Source: Microbacterium sp. MF43 (lineage in GTDB: Bacteria; Actinomycetota; Actinomycetes; Actinomycetales; Microbacteriaceae). Taken from it: DNA of 64,000 nt. This document shows positions 34,740-43,864 of this stretch, in pieces. Numbering within the stretch: the first letter of the stretch is position 1; every line of letters begins with the position of its first letter. The notes beneath the pieces were generated by a model. The model made no database searches, was not told the DNA's origin, and saw nothing but the letters and a program-made list of their open reading frames with translations. The stretch covers positions 806,001 through 870,000 of the forward strand of contig NZ_JABBDY010000002.1 of assembly GCF_012847295.1 (NCBI RefSeq). Reading direction: 5' to 3'. A program made the translations under genes and the position numbers.

Positions 34740-35593
34740 TGTACGAACTGTATGACCCGCTGCGCAAACCGCTGGTGCGGCGGCTGTGGACAATCGCCGC
34801 CGTCGTTGCCGCGGTGGTCTCCGTGCTGCCGCTGCTGTGGATCACGCTGACCGCATTCAAACCGCCGTCAGGCATCTTCCGGGGCCTGTTCCCCCTCACC
34901 TGGCAAGCCATCGTGCCCGCCCCCGTCACCCTGGACAACTTCACCGCCCTGTTCGCATCCTCGTTCCCGCTGGCGTTGTTCAACTCCGTCTTCGTGGTCA
35001 CCGTGTCCGTCGCGGTCGGGCTGCTTCTGTCCTCGCTGGCCGCGTACGGCCTGGCAATCTTCAACTTTCGCGGCCTCAGCATCCTGTTCGCGGTGATCGT
35101 GGTCAGCTTCCTCATCCCGTTCGACGCGGTCGCGATTCCGCTGGCCGAAGTGTTCCGAGCGGTCGGGCTGAACAACACCTACCTGGGGCTGATCCTGCCT
35201 GGCATCGGCAATGGGTTCGCGATATTCCTGCTGCGTCAGTTCTTCCTCGGCATCCCCCGCGAGCTCATCGAAGCGGCCCGGGTGGATGGCATGAGCGAAC
35301 TGCGGATCTACTGGACCATCGTGCTGCCCATGTCCAAGCCGGCGCTGGTCAGCGCCGCGCAACTGCTATTCGTGTTCCAGTGGCAGTCCTTCCTGTGGCC
35401 GTTGCTGATCGCCACCGACCCGCGACTAACGGTAGCGCCAGTCGCCCTGGCATCATTCGCGGGCCAGTTCGAGGTGAACTTCGGGCTGATGTTCGCCGGC
35501 TGTGTGGTCACCGTCCTCGTCCCCATCGCCGTCCTCCTCTACGCGCAGCGTTACTTCGCCACCTCTGTCGCCAGCACCGGGAGCAAAGGATGA
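34739..35593 (+). CDS. CUT1 ABC sugar transporter permease, MalG-like
   Basis: 284 residues; ATG 34739 overlaps the MalF stop by one base. Helices begin RLWTIAAVVAAVVSVLPLLW; EAA loop ELIEAARVDGMSELRIYWTIVLP; tail SVASTGSKG. Paralog of 44797-45672, sharing VSFLIPFDAVAIPL and LILPGIGNGFAIFxLRQFF-type segments. Confidence 0.92.
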   Translation: MYELYDPLRKPLVRRLWTIAAVVAAVVSVLPLLWITLTAFKPPSGIFRGLFPLTWQAIVPAPVTLDNFTALFASSFPLALFNSVFVVTVSVAVGLLLSSLAAYGLAIFNFRGLSILFAVIVVSFLIPFDAVAIPLAEVFRAVGLNNTYLGLILPGIGNGFAIFLLRQFFLGIPRELIEAARVDGMSELRIYWTIVLPMSKPALVSAAQLLFVFQWQSFLWPLLIATDPRLTVAPVALASFAGQFEVNFGLMFAGCVVTVLVPIAVLLYAQRYFATSVASTGSKG

Positions 35594-36357
35594 GCCACGC
35601 CCTCGTACTCGGAGCAAGCCGCGGGCTCGGCGCCGCCACCGCCCAGCGGCTGGCCGCGGACGGGATCCACGTGCACCTGCTGGCGCGGGACCTCGACCGG
35701 CTCACTGCGTTGGTCACCGGCATCCGCGAAAGCGGCGGACACGCTGACGCTCACGCCGTCGACGCGACTGAACCGGAAGGGTTCGACGCGCAGTTGGCGG
35801 CACTGGCCGACCGATACCCGATCCGCCGACTGCTGATCAACAGCGGCGGCCCGAGACCGGCCGGGTTCGATCAGCTCACCGACACCGACTGGCACGACGC
35901 AGGACAGGGCACCCTGATGGTCGCCGTTCGCGCCCTCCGCGCAGTGAGACCGGGCATGGTGTCCGCCGGGTTCGGTCGGATCGTGGTCGTGGGATCCTCT
36001 AGCGTCCGGCAGCCCATCGACGGGCTGCTGTTGTCCAACGTGTACCGGGCGGGAGTGTTAGCGCTGGTGAAGTCCCTCACTCCGGAACTCATGGCGGCCG
36101 GGGTCACCATCAACATGCTCTCACCCGGCCGGATCGACACCGACCGGGTGCGGTCCCTGGACGCTGCCCGCGCCGCCCGCACCGGCGGCGACCCGACCGA
36201 TGTTCGCGCCGAATCCATCCGCCGAATTCCCGCCGGACGGTACGGCACCCCTGCCGAGTTCGCCGACGCAGCCGCCTTCCTGCTCTCCGACACCGCGTCC
36301 TACCTCACCGGGCAGTCGATTCTCGTCGACGGTGGCCTGGTCACCGCCCTGCCTTGA
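35590..36357 (+). CDS. Divergent SDR family oxidoreductase lacking the YxxxK motif
   Basis: 255 residues. Cofactor loop GASRGLG at residues 8-14 and C-terminal YLTGQSILVDGG are clear. The usual NNAG is NSGGP, and after VVVGSSSVRQPIDG the place of YxxxK reads SNVYRAGVLALVK, so the Tyr-Lys spacing is not canonical. This matches a divergent SDR branch often annotated as 3-oxoacyl reductase. It may still oxidise a sugar intermediate, or have another role. ATGA overlap with the permease. Confidence 0.82.
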   Translation: MSHALVLGASRGLGAATAQRLAADGIHVHLLARDLDRLTALVTGIRESGGHADAHAVDATEPEGFDAQLAALADRYPIRRLLINSGGPRPAGFDQLTDTDWHDAGQGTLMVAVRALRAVRPGMVSAGFGRIVVVGSSSVRQPIDGLLLSNVYRAGVLALVKSLTPELMAAGVTINMLSPGRIDTDRVRSLDAARAARTGGDPTDVRAESIRRIPAGRYGTPAEFADAAAFLLSDTASYLTGQSILVDGGLVTALP

Positions 36358-36370
36358 CCGAAAGACATCC

Positions 36371-37240
36371 ATGAGACTCCGCACCGCCATCTTGAACGGC
36401 ACCCCCGCCACCGTCGCCGTGCGCGACGAGGAAACCTACGCAGTCGTCGACGCGACCCGCCCGCTGGATGACTCGCTGCGCCACGGGGTGCTCTCCCGAC
36501 ATGCCCGCCCCGAGCACATCGACCTAACCATGCTTCCCACCGTCGCGCGACGCGCGACCGAACCGGCAACACTAATCCAGCACCCCGGGAAGCTCTGGGG
36601 AATCGGATTGAACTACCGGGAGCACGCCGGCGACCTGGACGAGACTGCCCCCACCGAACCGGCATCGTTCCTCAAGGGCGCGCACACGCTCACCGAGCCG
36701 GGCGGACCCATCGAGATCCCGCACGGATCGACCGGCACCACCAGCGAAGCGGAGTTCGGCCTGGTCATCGGCAAACACGCCCGGCATGTTCCCGCCGCCC
36801 GATGGCGTGACTACGTGGCCGGCATCTGCCTGATCCTGGACCAGACCGAAGAGAGCGTGCTCCGCCGCAATCCGCGGTTCCTCACCCGCGCGAAGAACTC
36901 CCCGACCTTCCTCGTGCTCGGGGCCGACCTGATCACGCTCGATGAGGTGGAAGCTGCCTGCGACGGCGACGTCTCCCACCTGCAGGTCGCCACGAAGCTG
37001 AACGGCACCCTCGTCCGCCGCAACATCGCCGCGAACATGTCGTTCCCACCCGATCACCTGGTGTCCTTCCACAGCGACCTCATGCCCCTCCACCCCGGGG
37101 ACCTGATCTCCACCGGAACCCCCGGCGCCGCGCACATCACCGCCGGCGACAGCGTCAGCTGCGAGATCACCGGACTCGCAACCCTCACCGTCGACGTCGT
37201 CGATGCCGCCCTCTCATCCGCCCGGAGCACCCGTGTCTAA
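36371..37240 (+). CDS. Fumarylacetoacetate hydrolase family protein (diketo-acid hydrolase?)
   Basis: 289 residues. FAH fold: GKLWGIGLNYREHAGD near residue 75, PASFLKG, the metal-binding EAEFGLVIGKHA near 122 and LDQTEESVLRR, then TFLVLGADLIT and DLISTGTPGAAH. Relatives in oxidative sugar pathways split 2,4-diketo-3-deoxy acids into pyruvate and a hydroxy acid, which fits the enolase-type dehydratase that follows. Thirteen bases after the SDR; its end overlaps the next start. Confidence 0.87.
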   Translation: MRLRTAILNGTPATVAVRDEETYAVVDATRPLDDSLRHGVLSRHARPEHIDLTMLPTVARRATEPATLIQHPGKLWGIGLNYREHAGDLDETAPTEPASFLKGAHTLTEPGGPIEIPHGSTGTTSEAEFGLVIGKHARHVPAARWRDYVAGICLILDQTEESVLRRNPRFLTRAKNSPTFLVLGADLITLDEVEAACDGDVSHLQVATKLNGTLVRRNIAANMSFPPDHLVSFHSDLMPLHPGDLISTGTPGAAHITAGDSVSCEITGLATLTVDVVDAALSSARSTRV

Positions 37241-38369
37241 GATCGTCGCCGTCGAAGCCGCCACCGCTGTCATTCCACTGGACAGCCGGACCGGGTTTTC
37301 CACCCGCACCGTTGACGACCGTCACTACGGGCTGGTGAGAGTCCACACCGACGACGGACTGACCGGGATCGGGTTCTGTTACGCCGGTCACGCCGCTGGT
37401 CACCTCGTTGCCCACGCGGTACTCGACCTGCTGGCACCGGTGCTGCTGGGTGAGGACCCGCAACGGGTGAGCGGGCTGTGGGGACGGATGTACAGCGAAT
37501 CGCTGCTGCACGGGCGCACCGGTTCGGTCATGCGCGCCATCAGCGCCCTGGACATCGCGTTGTGGGACCGCAACGCTCGCGCCGCCGGCCAGCCGCTGTG
37601 GAAGCATCTCGGCGGTATGCTCGGAGACTCCGTGCCCGCCTACGCCAGCGGCGGCTACTACCTGGACGGGAAAGGCCCCGATCAGCTCGCCCAGGAGACC
37701 GCGGAGCACGTCGCGAATGGGTTCACTGCCGTGAAGATCAAAGTCGGCAGAGTCGCTGTCGCCGACGACGTCACCCGGCTCGCCGCCGTCCGCGATGCCG
37801 TCGGCGCCCAGGTGGAGGTGATGCTGGACGCCAACAACGCCTGGCCGGACCTGTGGTCCGCGGTCCGCGCCGCTGAAGCCTTCGCCCCGTACCGACCGGC
37901 GTGGTTGGAAGAGCCGTTCAGTCCCGACCACGCCCGCCTGCACTCCACCCTCGCCGCCCACACACCCATCCCCATCGCAACCGGCGAGATCGAAGCGGGC
38001 CGCTGGCGTCACGCCGAACTGCTCGCCGGCGGCGGTGTGCAGGTGCTGCAGACCGACGCTGCCGTGTGCGGCGGCATCACCGAATGGCGCCGCATCGCCG
38101 CCATCGCCGACGCCCAGGGGGTGAGCATGGCCCCCCACTGGTTCCACGACCTGCACGTGCACCTGGTCGGATCCACCCCGAACGCATCCTGGGTGGAGTT
38201 CTTCGCCGACGACCAAGTGCTCAACTTCCGTCGCCTTGTCACCGACCAGCTCACAGTGACCGACGGCCGCGCCGTGCTGCCCACTCAACCCGGGCTGGGG
38301 TTCCAATTCGACCCGGACGCAACGAAGACTTACACGGCGGATCACCCCTGGGAGCGACGCGAACGCTGA
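37233..38369 (+). CDS. Enolase-superfamily sugar-acid dehydratase
   Basis: 378 residues from GTG 37233, which overlaps the FAH stop and has GGAG 7 bases upstream; ATG 37203 is possible. Catalytic pattern: KIK near residue 170, metal ligands in MLDANNAW, LEEPF and ATGEIE, and the His pair region APHWFHDLHVH. Mandelate-racemase-type enzyme likely dehydrating an aldonate. Only moderately like the enzyme at 12385-13533. Confidence 0.88.
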   Translation: MSKIVAVEAATAVIPLDSRTGFSTRTVDDRHYGLVRVHTDDGLTGIGFCYAGHAAGHLVAHAVLDLLAPVLLGEDPQRVSGLWGRMYSESLLHGRTGSVMRAISALDIALWDRNARAAGQPLWKHLGGMLGDSVPAYASGGYYLDGKGPDQLAQETAEHVANGFTAVKIKVGRVAVADDVTRLAAVRDAVGAQVEVMLDANNAWPDLWSAVRAAEAFAPYRPAWLEEPFSPDHARLHSTLAAHTPIPIATGEIEAGRWRHAELLAGGGVQVLQTDAAVCGGITEWRRIAAIADAQGVSMAPHWFHDLHVHLVGSTPNASWVEFFADDQVLNFRRLVTDQLTVTDGRAVLPTQPGLGFQFDPDATKTYTADHPWERRER

Positions 38370-39076
38370 TGAACGTCCCCCACCTCATCTTCCGCCCCGG
38401 TGTCCCGGCGCTCTCACCCACCTACGGCAGCCTGGGCTGGAGCAGCGTGGGCATCGTGGTGCACGGCGACGACCTGCTCCTTCTGGACACGGGCGGCCCC
38501 GGCTACCGCGCGCTGTGGGACCAATGGCTTGGCGAGCTCAGCGCAGACCGTCATGATGTCACCGCGGTGCTGCTCACTCACTCCCACTGGGATCATCTAG
38601 GCGCAGCGCCCCATTTCCCCAACGCCCGGTATGTGATGACCGCCGAGGAGTATGCGTGGGCGGTCACCGGCGGTGCGACCAGCCCGTACGTCGACTCCGT
38701 GACGGTCGCGCACCTGCGTGCCACCGGGCGGCTGGATCTGGTCGCGGGTGGGGATCAGGTCGGTCCCGTGGAGGTCCTCGCTACTCCCGGTCACACCCCC
38801 GGCCACCTCAGCTTCGCCGTTACGACCGCGGACGGGAGAGACGTGTTCGCGGGAGACGCGATTAAAGACACGCGAGAATTGCTCACCGGCGTGTTCGCGA
38901 TCACCCAGGACGCCGCGGCCAGCGAGACCAGCAGGCAACTTCTATGCGACGAGCTATTCGCAGGCGCGCGGCTGCTGCTTGGCCACTCCGGCACTCACCC
39001 GGCGAGGGGCGCGGAGAACGCGACGGTGCCTCTGATCGCCAAGGAACCGTTCAATGTGGAGATGAGGCAACCATGA
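38369..39076 (+). CDS. Metallo-beta-lactamase fold hydrolase (possible lactonase)
   Basis: 235 residues. Zinc motif HSHWDHLG near residue 70, second ligand in TPGHTPGHLSF near 142, Asp in VFAGDAIKD and His in LLGHSGTHP. The family includes quorum-lactonases and sugar lactonases; here it could open the lactone formed by the sugar dehydrogenase, since no SMP-30 lactonase is present in this operon. ATG overlaps the dehydratase stop by one base. Confidence 0.82.
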   Translation: MNVPHLIFRPGVPALSPTYGSLGWSSVGIVVHGDDLLLLDTGGPGYRALWDQWLGELSADRHDVTAVLLTHSHWDHLGAAPHFPNARYVMTAEEYAWAVTGGATSPYVDSVTVAHLRATGRLDLVAGGDQVGPVEVLATPGHTPGHLSFAVTTADGRDVFAGDAIKDTRELLTGVFAITQDAAASETSRQLLCDELFAGARLLLGHSGTHPARGAENATVPLIAKEPFNVEMRQP

Positions 39077-40035
39077 GGGTGGTCGTGGACTGCGACCCCG
39101 GCAACGGTCAGATCGCCGCGGACGTCGACGATGGGATCGCGCTGGGCCTGCTTTGGGCGAGCGCTGACGTCCACGTCGAGGCGGTCACAGTGGTCGACGG
39201 TAATGTCGCCCACGACATCGGCGCGCGAGTCGCCGCGAGCCTGGCAGCACTGTCAGGCACCGAAACCCCCGTCTACGACAGTGCTCTCACTGCCGCGGGG
39301 GAACCGGCCGGGTACTGGCGCGCCCAGATGGACGCCCGCAGCAGCACGGACGATGTCGACCTCTACTGGACAACGCCCACCGTTCCCCTGCCCGGAGACC
39401 CGGACCCGACCCAAGCCGTCGACGCGCTTACGGAGCTCCTCCACCTCCACCCGGCCGACTCGCTGTCACTGCTCGCCATCGGACCGCTCACCAACCTCGC
39501 CGGACTGGAACGACGCCACCCCGGCACCCTGGCCCGCGCGCATCAGCTGGTGGTGCTCGGCGGGGCGTTCACCGGGCCCACCGGGTTGCGAGAGCTCAAC
39601 TTCGCGGTTGATCCGGAAGCCGCCGACCTGGTGCTCTCCACCGACGCGCCCATCACCCTGCTGCCGCTGGACGTCAGCCGACAATCCTGGCTCACCCTCC
39701 AAGATGTGGCTGTGCTGTCCGCCGCCCCGCACCCGCTGGTTCGTCATCTGGCAGCGACCGCCGTCCCCTGGGTGCGGTGGATCTCCCACTCGCGTGATTG
39801 GCCCGGAGCGAACTTCCACGACGTGCTGGCGGCGGCGATCCTAATTGACCCGACGCTGGCCACCTATCGGGACGGTCGCGTCCGCGTCGACATCAGCGAC
39901 GGCCCGAGCCGTTCGCGCCCCTACCTGGCCGGGCAGGACGGGCCCCACCGCATCGTCGCCAGCTTCGACCACGACCGATTCATGCGCCTCGTGCTGGACA
40001 CGCTTGGCGCCTGGCAACCAGAAAGGACACCATGA
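39073..40035 (+). CDS. Nucleoside hydrolase (inosine-uridine preferring type)
   Basis: 320 residues. Calcium-site motif split as VVVDCDPG then DVDDGIALG (residues 2-28) with an eight-residue insertion between DPG and DDG that is also present in the paralog at 48022-49053. Core motifs LLAIGPLTNLA and NFAVDPEAA follow, and NFHDVLAAAIL carries the catalytic His-Asp. Such enzymes cleave the N-glycosidic bond of ribonucleosides or analogues. ATGA overlaps on both sides; next to a DraG-like gene. Confidence 0.9.
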   Translation: MRVVVDCDPGNGQIAADVDDGIALGLLWASADVHVEAVTVVDGNVAHDIGARVAASLAALSGTETPVYDSALTAAGEPAGYWRAQMDARSSTDDVDLYWTTPTVPLPGDPDPTQAVDALTELLHLHPADSLSLLAIGPLTNLAGLERRHPGTLARAHQLVVLGGAFTGPTGLRELNFAVDPEAADLVLSTDAPITLLPLDVSRQSWLTLQDVAVLSAAPHPLVRHLAATAVPWVRWISHSRDWPGANFHDVLAAAILIDPTLATYRDGRVRVDISDGPSRSRPYLAGQDGPHRIVASFDHDRFMRLVLDTLGAWQPERTP

Positions 40036-41042
40036 TGTCCGACGCATCGGCACCCTCACCCGCCTTCGTGCGCACCATACTCGCCTCCCGGGTCGGGGAC
40101 GCGATGGGAACGCCCACCGAGAACCTCACCCCCACGCAGATCCAGGAGAGGTTCGGCTGGGTGACCCAGTTCAGCGGTGATGGCACCGACGATTCGCTGA
40201 TGGCGACGATCCTTGCCGAGGCGCTCATCGCCACCGGCGGCAGTGCCGGACCCGACGAGTGGGCCGCGGGGATCCTCGCCCACCGGACGGAGATCCTCGG
40301 CAAGAGCGACAAGTTCTTCCCGTCGGTGCTGCACCTGCTTGAGAAGCTCGCCTCCGGATACCGTCCCGCCGACGTCGCCGCAGGCAACATGCCCAGCTCG
40401 AGCTCGGCGATGTGCATCTGGCCGGTCGGTCTGCTGCACGCCGGCGATCCCGACGCCGCCGCCCATCACGCACAAGACCTTGGCGCGCTGATCCACACCG
40501 GACTCGCGGACCATTGCGTAGACGCTGCCAGCATGATCGCCGCCGCCGTCGCGGCCGCCCAGTCGCCCGGAGCCGACATCGACGACTGCGTCACGGCCGC
40601 ACTCGACGCACCCCGGCCAGACAGCGGATCCCTGATGCGGCGCGCCGCCGAAGAGGCGGTGACGCTCGCAGCGGACAGCCCCGACTACGCACGATTCCGC
40701 GAGCAGTACCAGCTCCGGTTCAATCGGCCCATCTTCTGCGACTCGCTGGAGACCGTGCCGGCCGCCCTCGCGCTGAGTCTGCTCGCCCGTGGCGATGTGC
40801 GCACTGCGGTCGAGTACGGCGCGAACTTCGGGCGAGACACCGACACCATCGCCGCGATGGCCGGAGCGATTTGCGGCGCTTTGGCGGCCGCCCTGCCCCA
40901 GGATTGGCTGGACCAGCTCGGCGCCCCGGCCCGCCACTCCGCGGAGCGCCTGGCCGGGCGATTGCACGCCACCGCGCTCAGCTATACGGAGGTCCGCGCG
41001 GGGCGCGCAGCACGCACCCTGCGAGTGCTACGGGAAGGATGA
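40032..41042 (+). CDS. ADP-ribosylglycohydrolase family (DraG-like) protein
   Basis: 336 residues, all-alpha DraG fold. N-terminal ASRVGDAMGTPTENL, the metal site FSGDGTDDSLMATILAEAL near residue 48, and the C-terminal dinuclear-site motif NFGRDTDTIAAMAGAICGAL near 255. DraG-family enzymes cleave ADP-ribosyl or ribosyl bonds with two divalent metals. In a sugar-import operon the substrate is more likely a small ribosyl or pentofuranosyl compound than modified protein. Start overlaps the nucleoside-hydrolase stop. Confidence 0.9.
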   Translation: MMSDASAPSPAFVRTILASRVGDAMGTPTENLTPTQIQERFGWVTQFSGDGTDDSLMATILAEALIATGGSAGPDEWAAGILAHRTEILGKSDKFFPSVLHLLEKLASGYRPADVAAGNMPSSSSAMCIWPVGLLHAGDPDAAAHHAQDLGALIHTGLADHCVDAASMIAAAVAAAQSPGADIDDCVTAALDAPRPDSGSLMRRAAEEAVTLAADSPDYARFREQYQLRFNRPIFCDSLETVPAALALSLLARGDVRTAVEYGANFGRDTDTIAAMAGAICGALAAALPQDWLDQLGAPARHSAERLAGRLHATALSYTEVRAGRAARTLRVLREG

Positions 41043-41809
41043 CCATGCGAATCGTTATCACCGGCGCCGCGGGACGGCTCGGTTCCGTGCTCAGCGACGG
41101 ACTGCAACGCCCCGACCGGGACATCGTCAGATCCGACCTCACCGCGCTTCCCGCCGGGCGCGGTGAAGCGCACCGCGTGGACCTCACGAGCTACGAGGAC
41201 GTCACCGGCCTCGTCGCCGGCGCTGACGCCGTCGTCCACCTGGCGGGGATCCCCGACGAGGCGCCGTTCGGTGATCTGATGGCCGCCAACATCTGGGCCA
41301 CCCGCAACGTGTTCGAAGCCGCTCGGCAAGCCAAGGTCAGGCATGTCGTGTACGCCAGCAGCGCGCACGTGGTGGGGATGTACCGTCCCGGTGAAGAACT
41401 GGGCCCGGCCACCCCGCCGGCTCCCGATTCCATGTATGCCGTCACCAAGCTGTTCGGCGAGAACGTCGCGCATCTTTACGCCCAGAAGCACGGGCTAGCC
41501 GCGACCTGTCTCCGAATCGGCAGCTTCCGTCCCACCCCCGAGAACGCCCGGCAGCTGGCCACCTGGCTGAGCCCGGCCGACGCGGTGCAGCTGTTCGACC
41601 GCTGCTTGGACAACCCACCTCAGGGAATGCGGGTGCTGTATGGGGTGTCCGCGAACCGACGCAGCTGGTGGGTCGATGACGCCATCGACTCTGTCGGTTA
41701 CGCCGCCGCCGATGATGCCGAACTGTTCGCCGCGGACGTCGATGTCGACGAGTTCGAGTTCCAGGGCGGGCCGTTCGCACAACGCGGCTACCGCGGCGGC
41801 GCAGGCTAA
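41039..41809 (+). CDS. NAD-dependent epimerase/dehydratase family, uronate-dehydrogenase-like
   Basis: 256 residues, extended SDR. TGAAGRLG loop near residue 9, HLAGIPDEAPF near 71, catalytic Ser in YASSAHVVGMY and YAVTK with Tyr and Lys near 135, then LRIGSFRPTPENARQLATWLSPAD, closely reminiscent of uronate dehydrogenase. Probably oxidises an aldose at C1 to the lactone, the entry step for the oxidative branch. ATGA overlap with the DraG-like gene; last gene of the operon. Confidence 0.85.
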   Translation: MTMRIVITGAAGRLGSVLSDGLQRPDRDIVRSDLTALPAGRGEAHRVDLTSYEDVTGLVAGADAVVHLAGIPDEAPFGDLMAANIWATRNVFEAARQAKVRHVVYASSAHVVGMYRPGEELGPATPPAPDSMYAVTKLFGENVAHLYAQKHGLAATCLRIGSFRPTPENARQLATWLSPADAVQLFDRCLDNPPQGMRVLYGVSANRRSWWVDDAIDSVGYAAADDAELFAADVDVDEFEFQGGPFAQRGYRGGAG

Positions 41810-41973
41810 TCCACCACACCCACCACGGTGCAGCGTTGCCAGCCGTCACGGGCACAGCGGACGGAGCATCTGCAGGTCGCGCCAGGGTTCTTCGGTCGGC
41901 GGGACGATGCGGGGCGCGCGTCGAGCGAGCGATGTGGACGGGCTTTCGTGGCGCACGTTCGGAATCCCGAACG

Positions 41974-42004
41974 GCCTGGGGGGCGCTCCACCCGCCCCCC
42001 AGGC
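41974..42004. terminator. Strong bidirectional hairpin terminator
   Basis: GCCTGGGGGGCG, a seven-base loop, then CGCCCCCCAGGC: a perfect 12-base GC-rich stem between the convergent ends at 41809 (+) and 42013 (-). The rest of the 200-base gap holds no gene. Confidence 0.8.
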
Positions 42005-42012
42005 CGCGCTTT

Positions 42013-43857
42013 CTAGAGCTTTTGCAGGCTCACGTCGTCAATCTGCATCCAGGTCCCCGCTCCCGCGCCCCACGTACCCGTGTGCAGTACCACTGTCGAG
42101 TTGCCGCCGGTGTTGAATGTGACGATGAAACGGGTGTAGCCGGCGGCCTGACCGTGACGGACTTCTCCGAGCACCGAGCCCGACGTGGTCTTTGCGCCGA
42201 GCCAAGCGTTGTTGACGTTTGCCGATGTCCGGACCCATACCGTCACCCGGTAGGTGCTGTTCGTTGTCACCGCGATCGTCTGGCGGAGCGCGCCCCAGCC
42301 CGTCCCGGATGTTGCGAGCCAACCATTGTCCTGCCCGCTGCGCGACTTGCCCTGATTTACATCGACACCCGCGCTGTGGCTCCCCTCAGACCACCATGGG
42401 GTGGTGGCGGCGCCGATCGTCGTCTGGCTCTCGAATCCCGGGTCGCTCACTATGTTCGCGCCGCCGGCGGGAGGGGTCTGATACTCCATGGCCCCGATGT
42501 CCACCCCCTGCCCGACTCCAACCGCGCTTCCGCGGAGGTCGCTCGAGCTTGTGGACGCGGCCCCGTTGTCCACGGCCGGACTGGTTGCGGTGAGCTGCAG
42601 ATCGCGCGCACCGGCGTTGACGAAGGCGGGTTCAGCCACGATGTCTCCGCTGCCCAGCGGATAAGCCATGCTGACGCTGGGCCCGAACAGGTTGTGGTCA
42701 TGCGGGAAGTTGAAGATGCTGAATGACGCGTTGGTCTTGAAGATGTTGTTGCGGATGGTGATCCAACCGCTCGCAGGTGCCGGGCCAGGCTCGCGGTAGT
42801 AGTACTGGTCGAAGAGGGTTGAGGAGTCCGAGCTTCGCACGACCGTGTTGTTCGCCGCGAGGTATCCAGACGGCGTGGTGGTTGTGTCCCACGCGATGAA
42901 CTGTTGGTAGTCGTCACTGACGTTGTACGTCAGTGATACGTTGCTCGAGCTGGTTTCCGTCACCTCCAGGAACCCCTGCGAGCCGCGTGAATAGTTGTGG
43001 TGAATGCTGATGTTGTTCTTCTGGTGGAGGAAGCCCTCGATCTCGATGGCGCCACCGTCCGCTCCGTAGGGGCTGTTGGTGCTCCGACAGTTGATGAAGT
43101 CGTTGTAGGCGATCTCGATACCGCTGTTGTTGGCCGATACGCCGAGTGCACCGTACGAGGTCTCTGCGCCAGCGTCCATGCCGCGGAATGCGATGCGGAG
43201 ATCGCGGAACGTGTTGTACTGCACCTTGGAGTTCTGGCCGTACGTTTTCACGCCGACGCCCACGTCGGTAAATGTGCTGTCCTCGACGATCACGCCTGTG
43301 CCGTTGCTGGTGACTGCGACAGCACCGCTCGTCTCGTACTTGGTCCCGGTGATCCCGAGCCCGTCGGAGTTGTCGAAGACGACGCCGTCGGTGAATGCGA
43401 GGTTGTCCACTTTGACGTATGCGCCGTCGATCTTCAGCATGTTGAGGCCGCCGGGGTTGGTAAGCACCGGCTGCGTGCCCGAACTATAGGCGGTTACGAC
43501 GATGAAGTTGGACGAGTTACCCGAGTGATCGATTGTCGCCGTGCCGGTGAAGGTCTGCCCTCGTTTGAAGGCAATGACGTCGCCAGCTGAGAAGGATGCA
43601 GTCGTGACCCTGGCGAGGGTGCGCCAAGCGGAACCGGCCGATGTCCCGGAGTTCGAGTCGTTTCCGTTGGCGGAGTCGACGTAGTAGACGGTCCCACCCG
43701 ACCCCGGGGACGGATCGCCTGAGGATTGGATCCTTGCTCCCGTGGCTGGTGAGAGCGGATCCGCCGATGCAGCGGTTGGGGCCGCGAGGGTTACTGCTGT
43801 GGTGATCGCCAGTACTGCCACGGTGGCCGCGGCAGGCCGGATCTTAGTCAGCTTCAT
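42013..43857 (-). CDS. Secreted right-handed beta-helix (pectate-lyase-like) protein with C-terminal CBM
   Basis: 614 residues. Sec signal (1-32, ending ASA), then a YYVDSANGNDSNSG start typical of secreted beta-helix enzymes, with repeated coils (IEIAYNDFINC, ISIHHNYSRG, VSLTYNVSDD, ITIRNNIFK) and the DIGAMEYQ end motif near 465. The last 140 residues form a CenC-like/CBM4_9-type module (NIVSDPGFESQTTIG ... GTWMQIDDVSLQKL). Fold known for polysaccharide lyases and glycosidases; the catalytic type is not evident. Starts 7 bases after the PfkB stop, so it is the last gene of the LacI/DraG/nucleoside-hydrolase operon. Confidence 0.82.
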   Translation of the reverse strand: MKLTKIRPAAATVAVLAITTAVTLAAPTAASADPLSPATGARIQSSGDPSPGSGGTVYYVDSANGNDSNSGTSAGSAWRTLARVTTASFSAGDVIAFKRGQTFTGTATIDHSGNSSNFIVVTAYSSGTQPVLTNPGGLNMLKIDGAYVKVDNLAFTDGVVFDNSDGLGITGTKYETSGAVAVTSNGTGVIVEDSTFTDVGVGVKTYGQNSKVQYNTFRDLRIAFRGMDAGAETSYGALGVSANNSGIEIAYNDFINCRSTNSPYGADGGAIEIEGFLHQKNNISIHHNYSRGSQGFLEVTETSSSNVSLTYNVSDDYQQFIAWDTTTTPSGYLAANNTVVRSSDSSTLFDQYYYREPGPAPASGWITIRNNIFKTNASFSIFNFPHDHNLFGPSVSMAYPLGSGDIVAEPAFVNAGARDLQLTATSPAVDNGAASTSSSDLRGSAVGVGQGVDIGAMEYQTPPAGGANIVSDPGFESQTTIGAATTPWWSEGSHSAGVDVNQGKSRSGQDNGWLATSGTGWGALRQTIAVTTNSTYRVTVWVRTSANVNNAWLGAKTTSGSVLGEVRHGQAAGYTRFIVTFNTGGNSTVVLHTGTWGAGAGTWMQIDDVSLQKL

Positions 43858-43864
43858 TGCTTCC

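Noticed and set aside
41836-42726. Plus-strand frame across the terminator and beta-helix gene
   Set aside because: It crosses the terminator and reads antisense to a protein with signal peptide and repeats.
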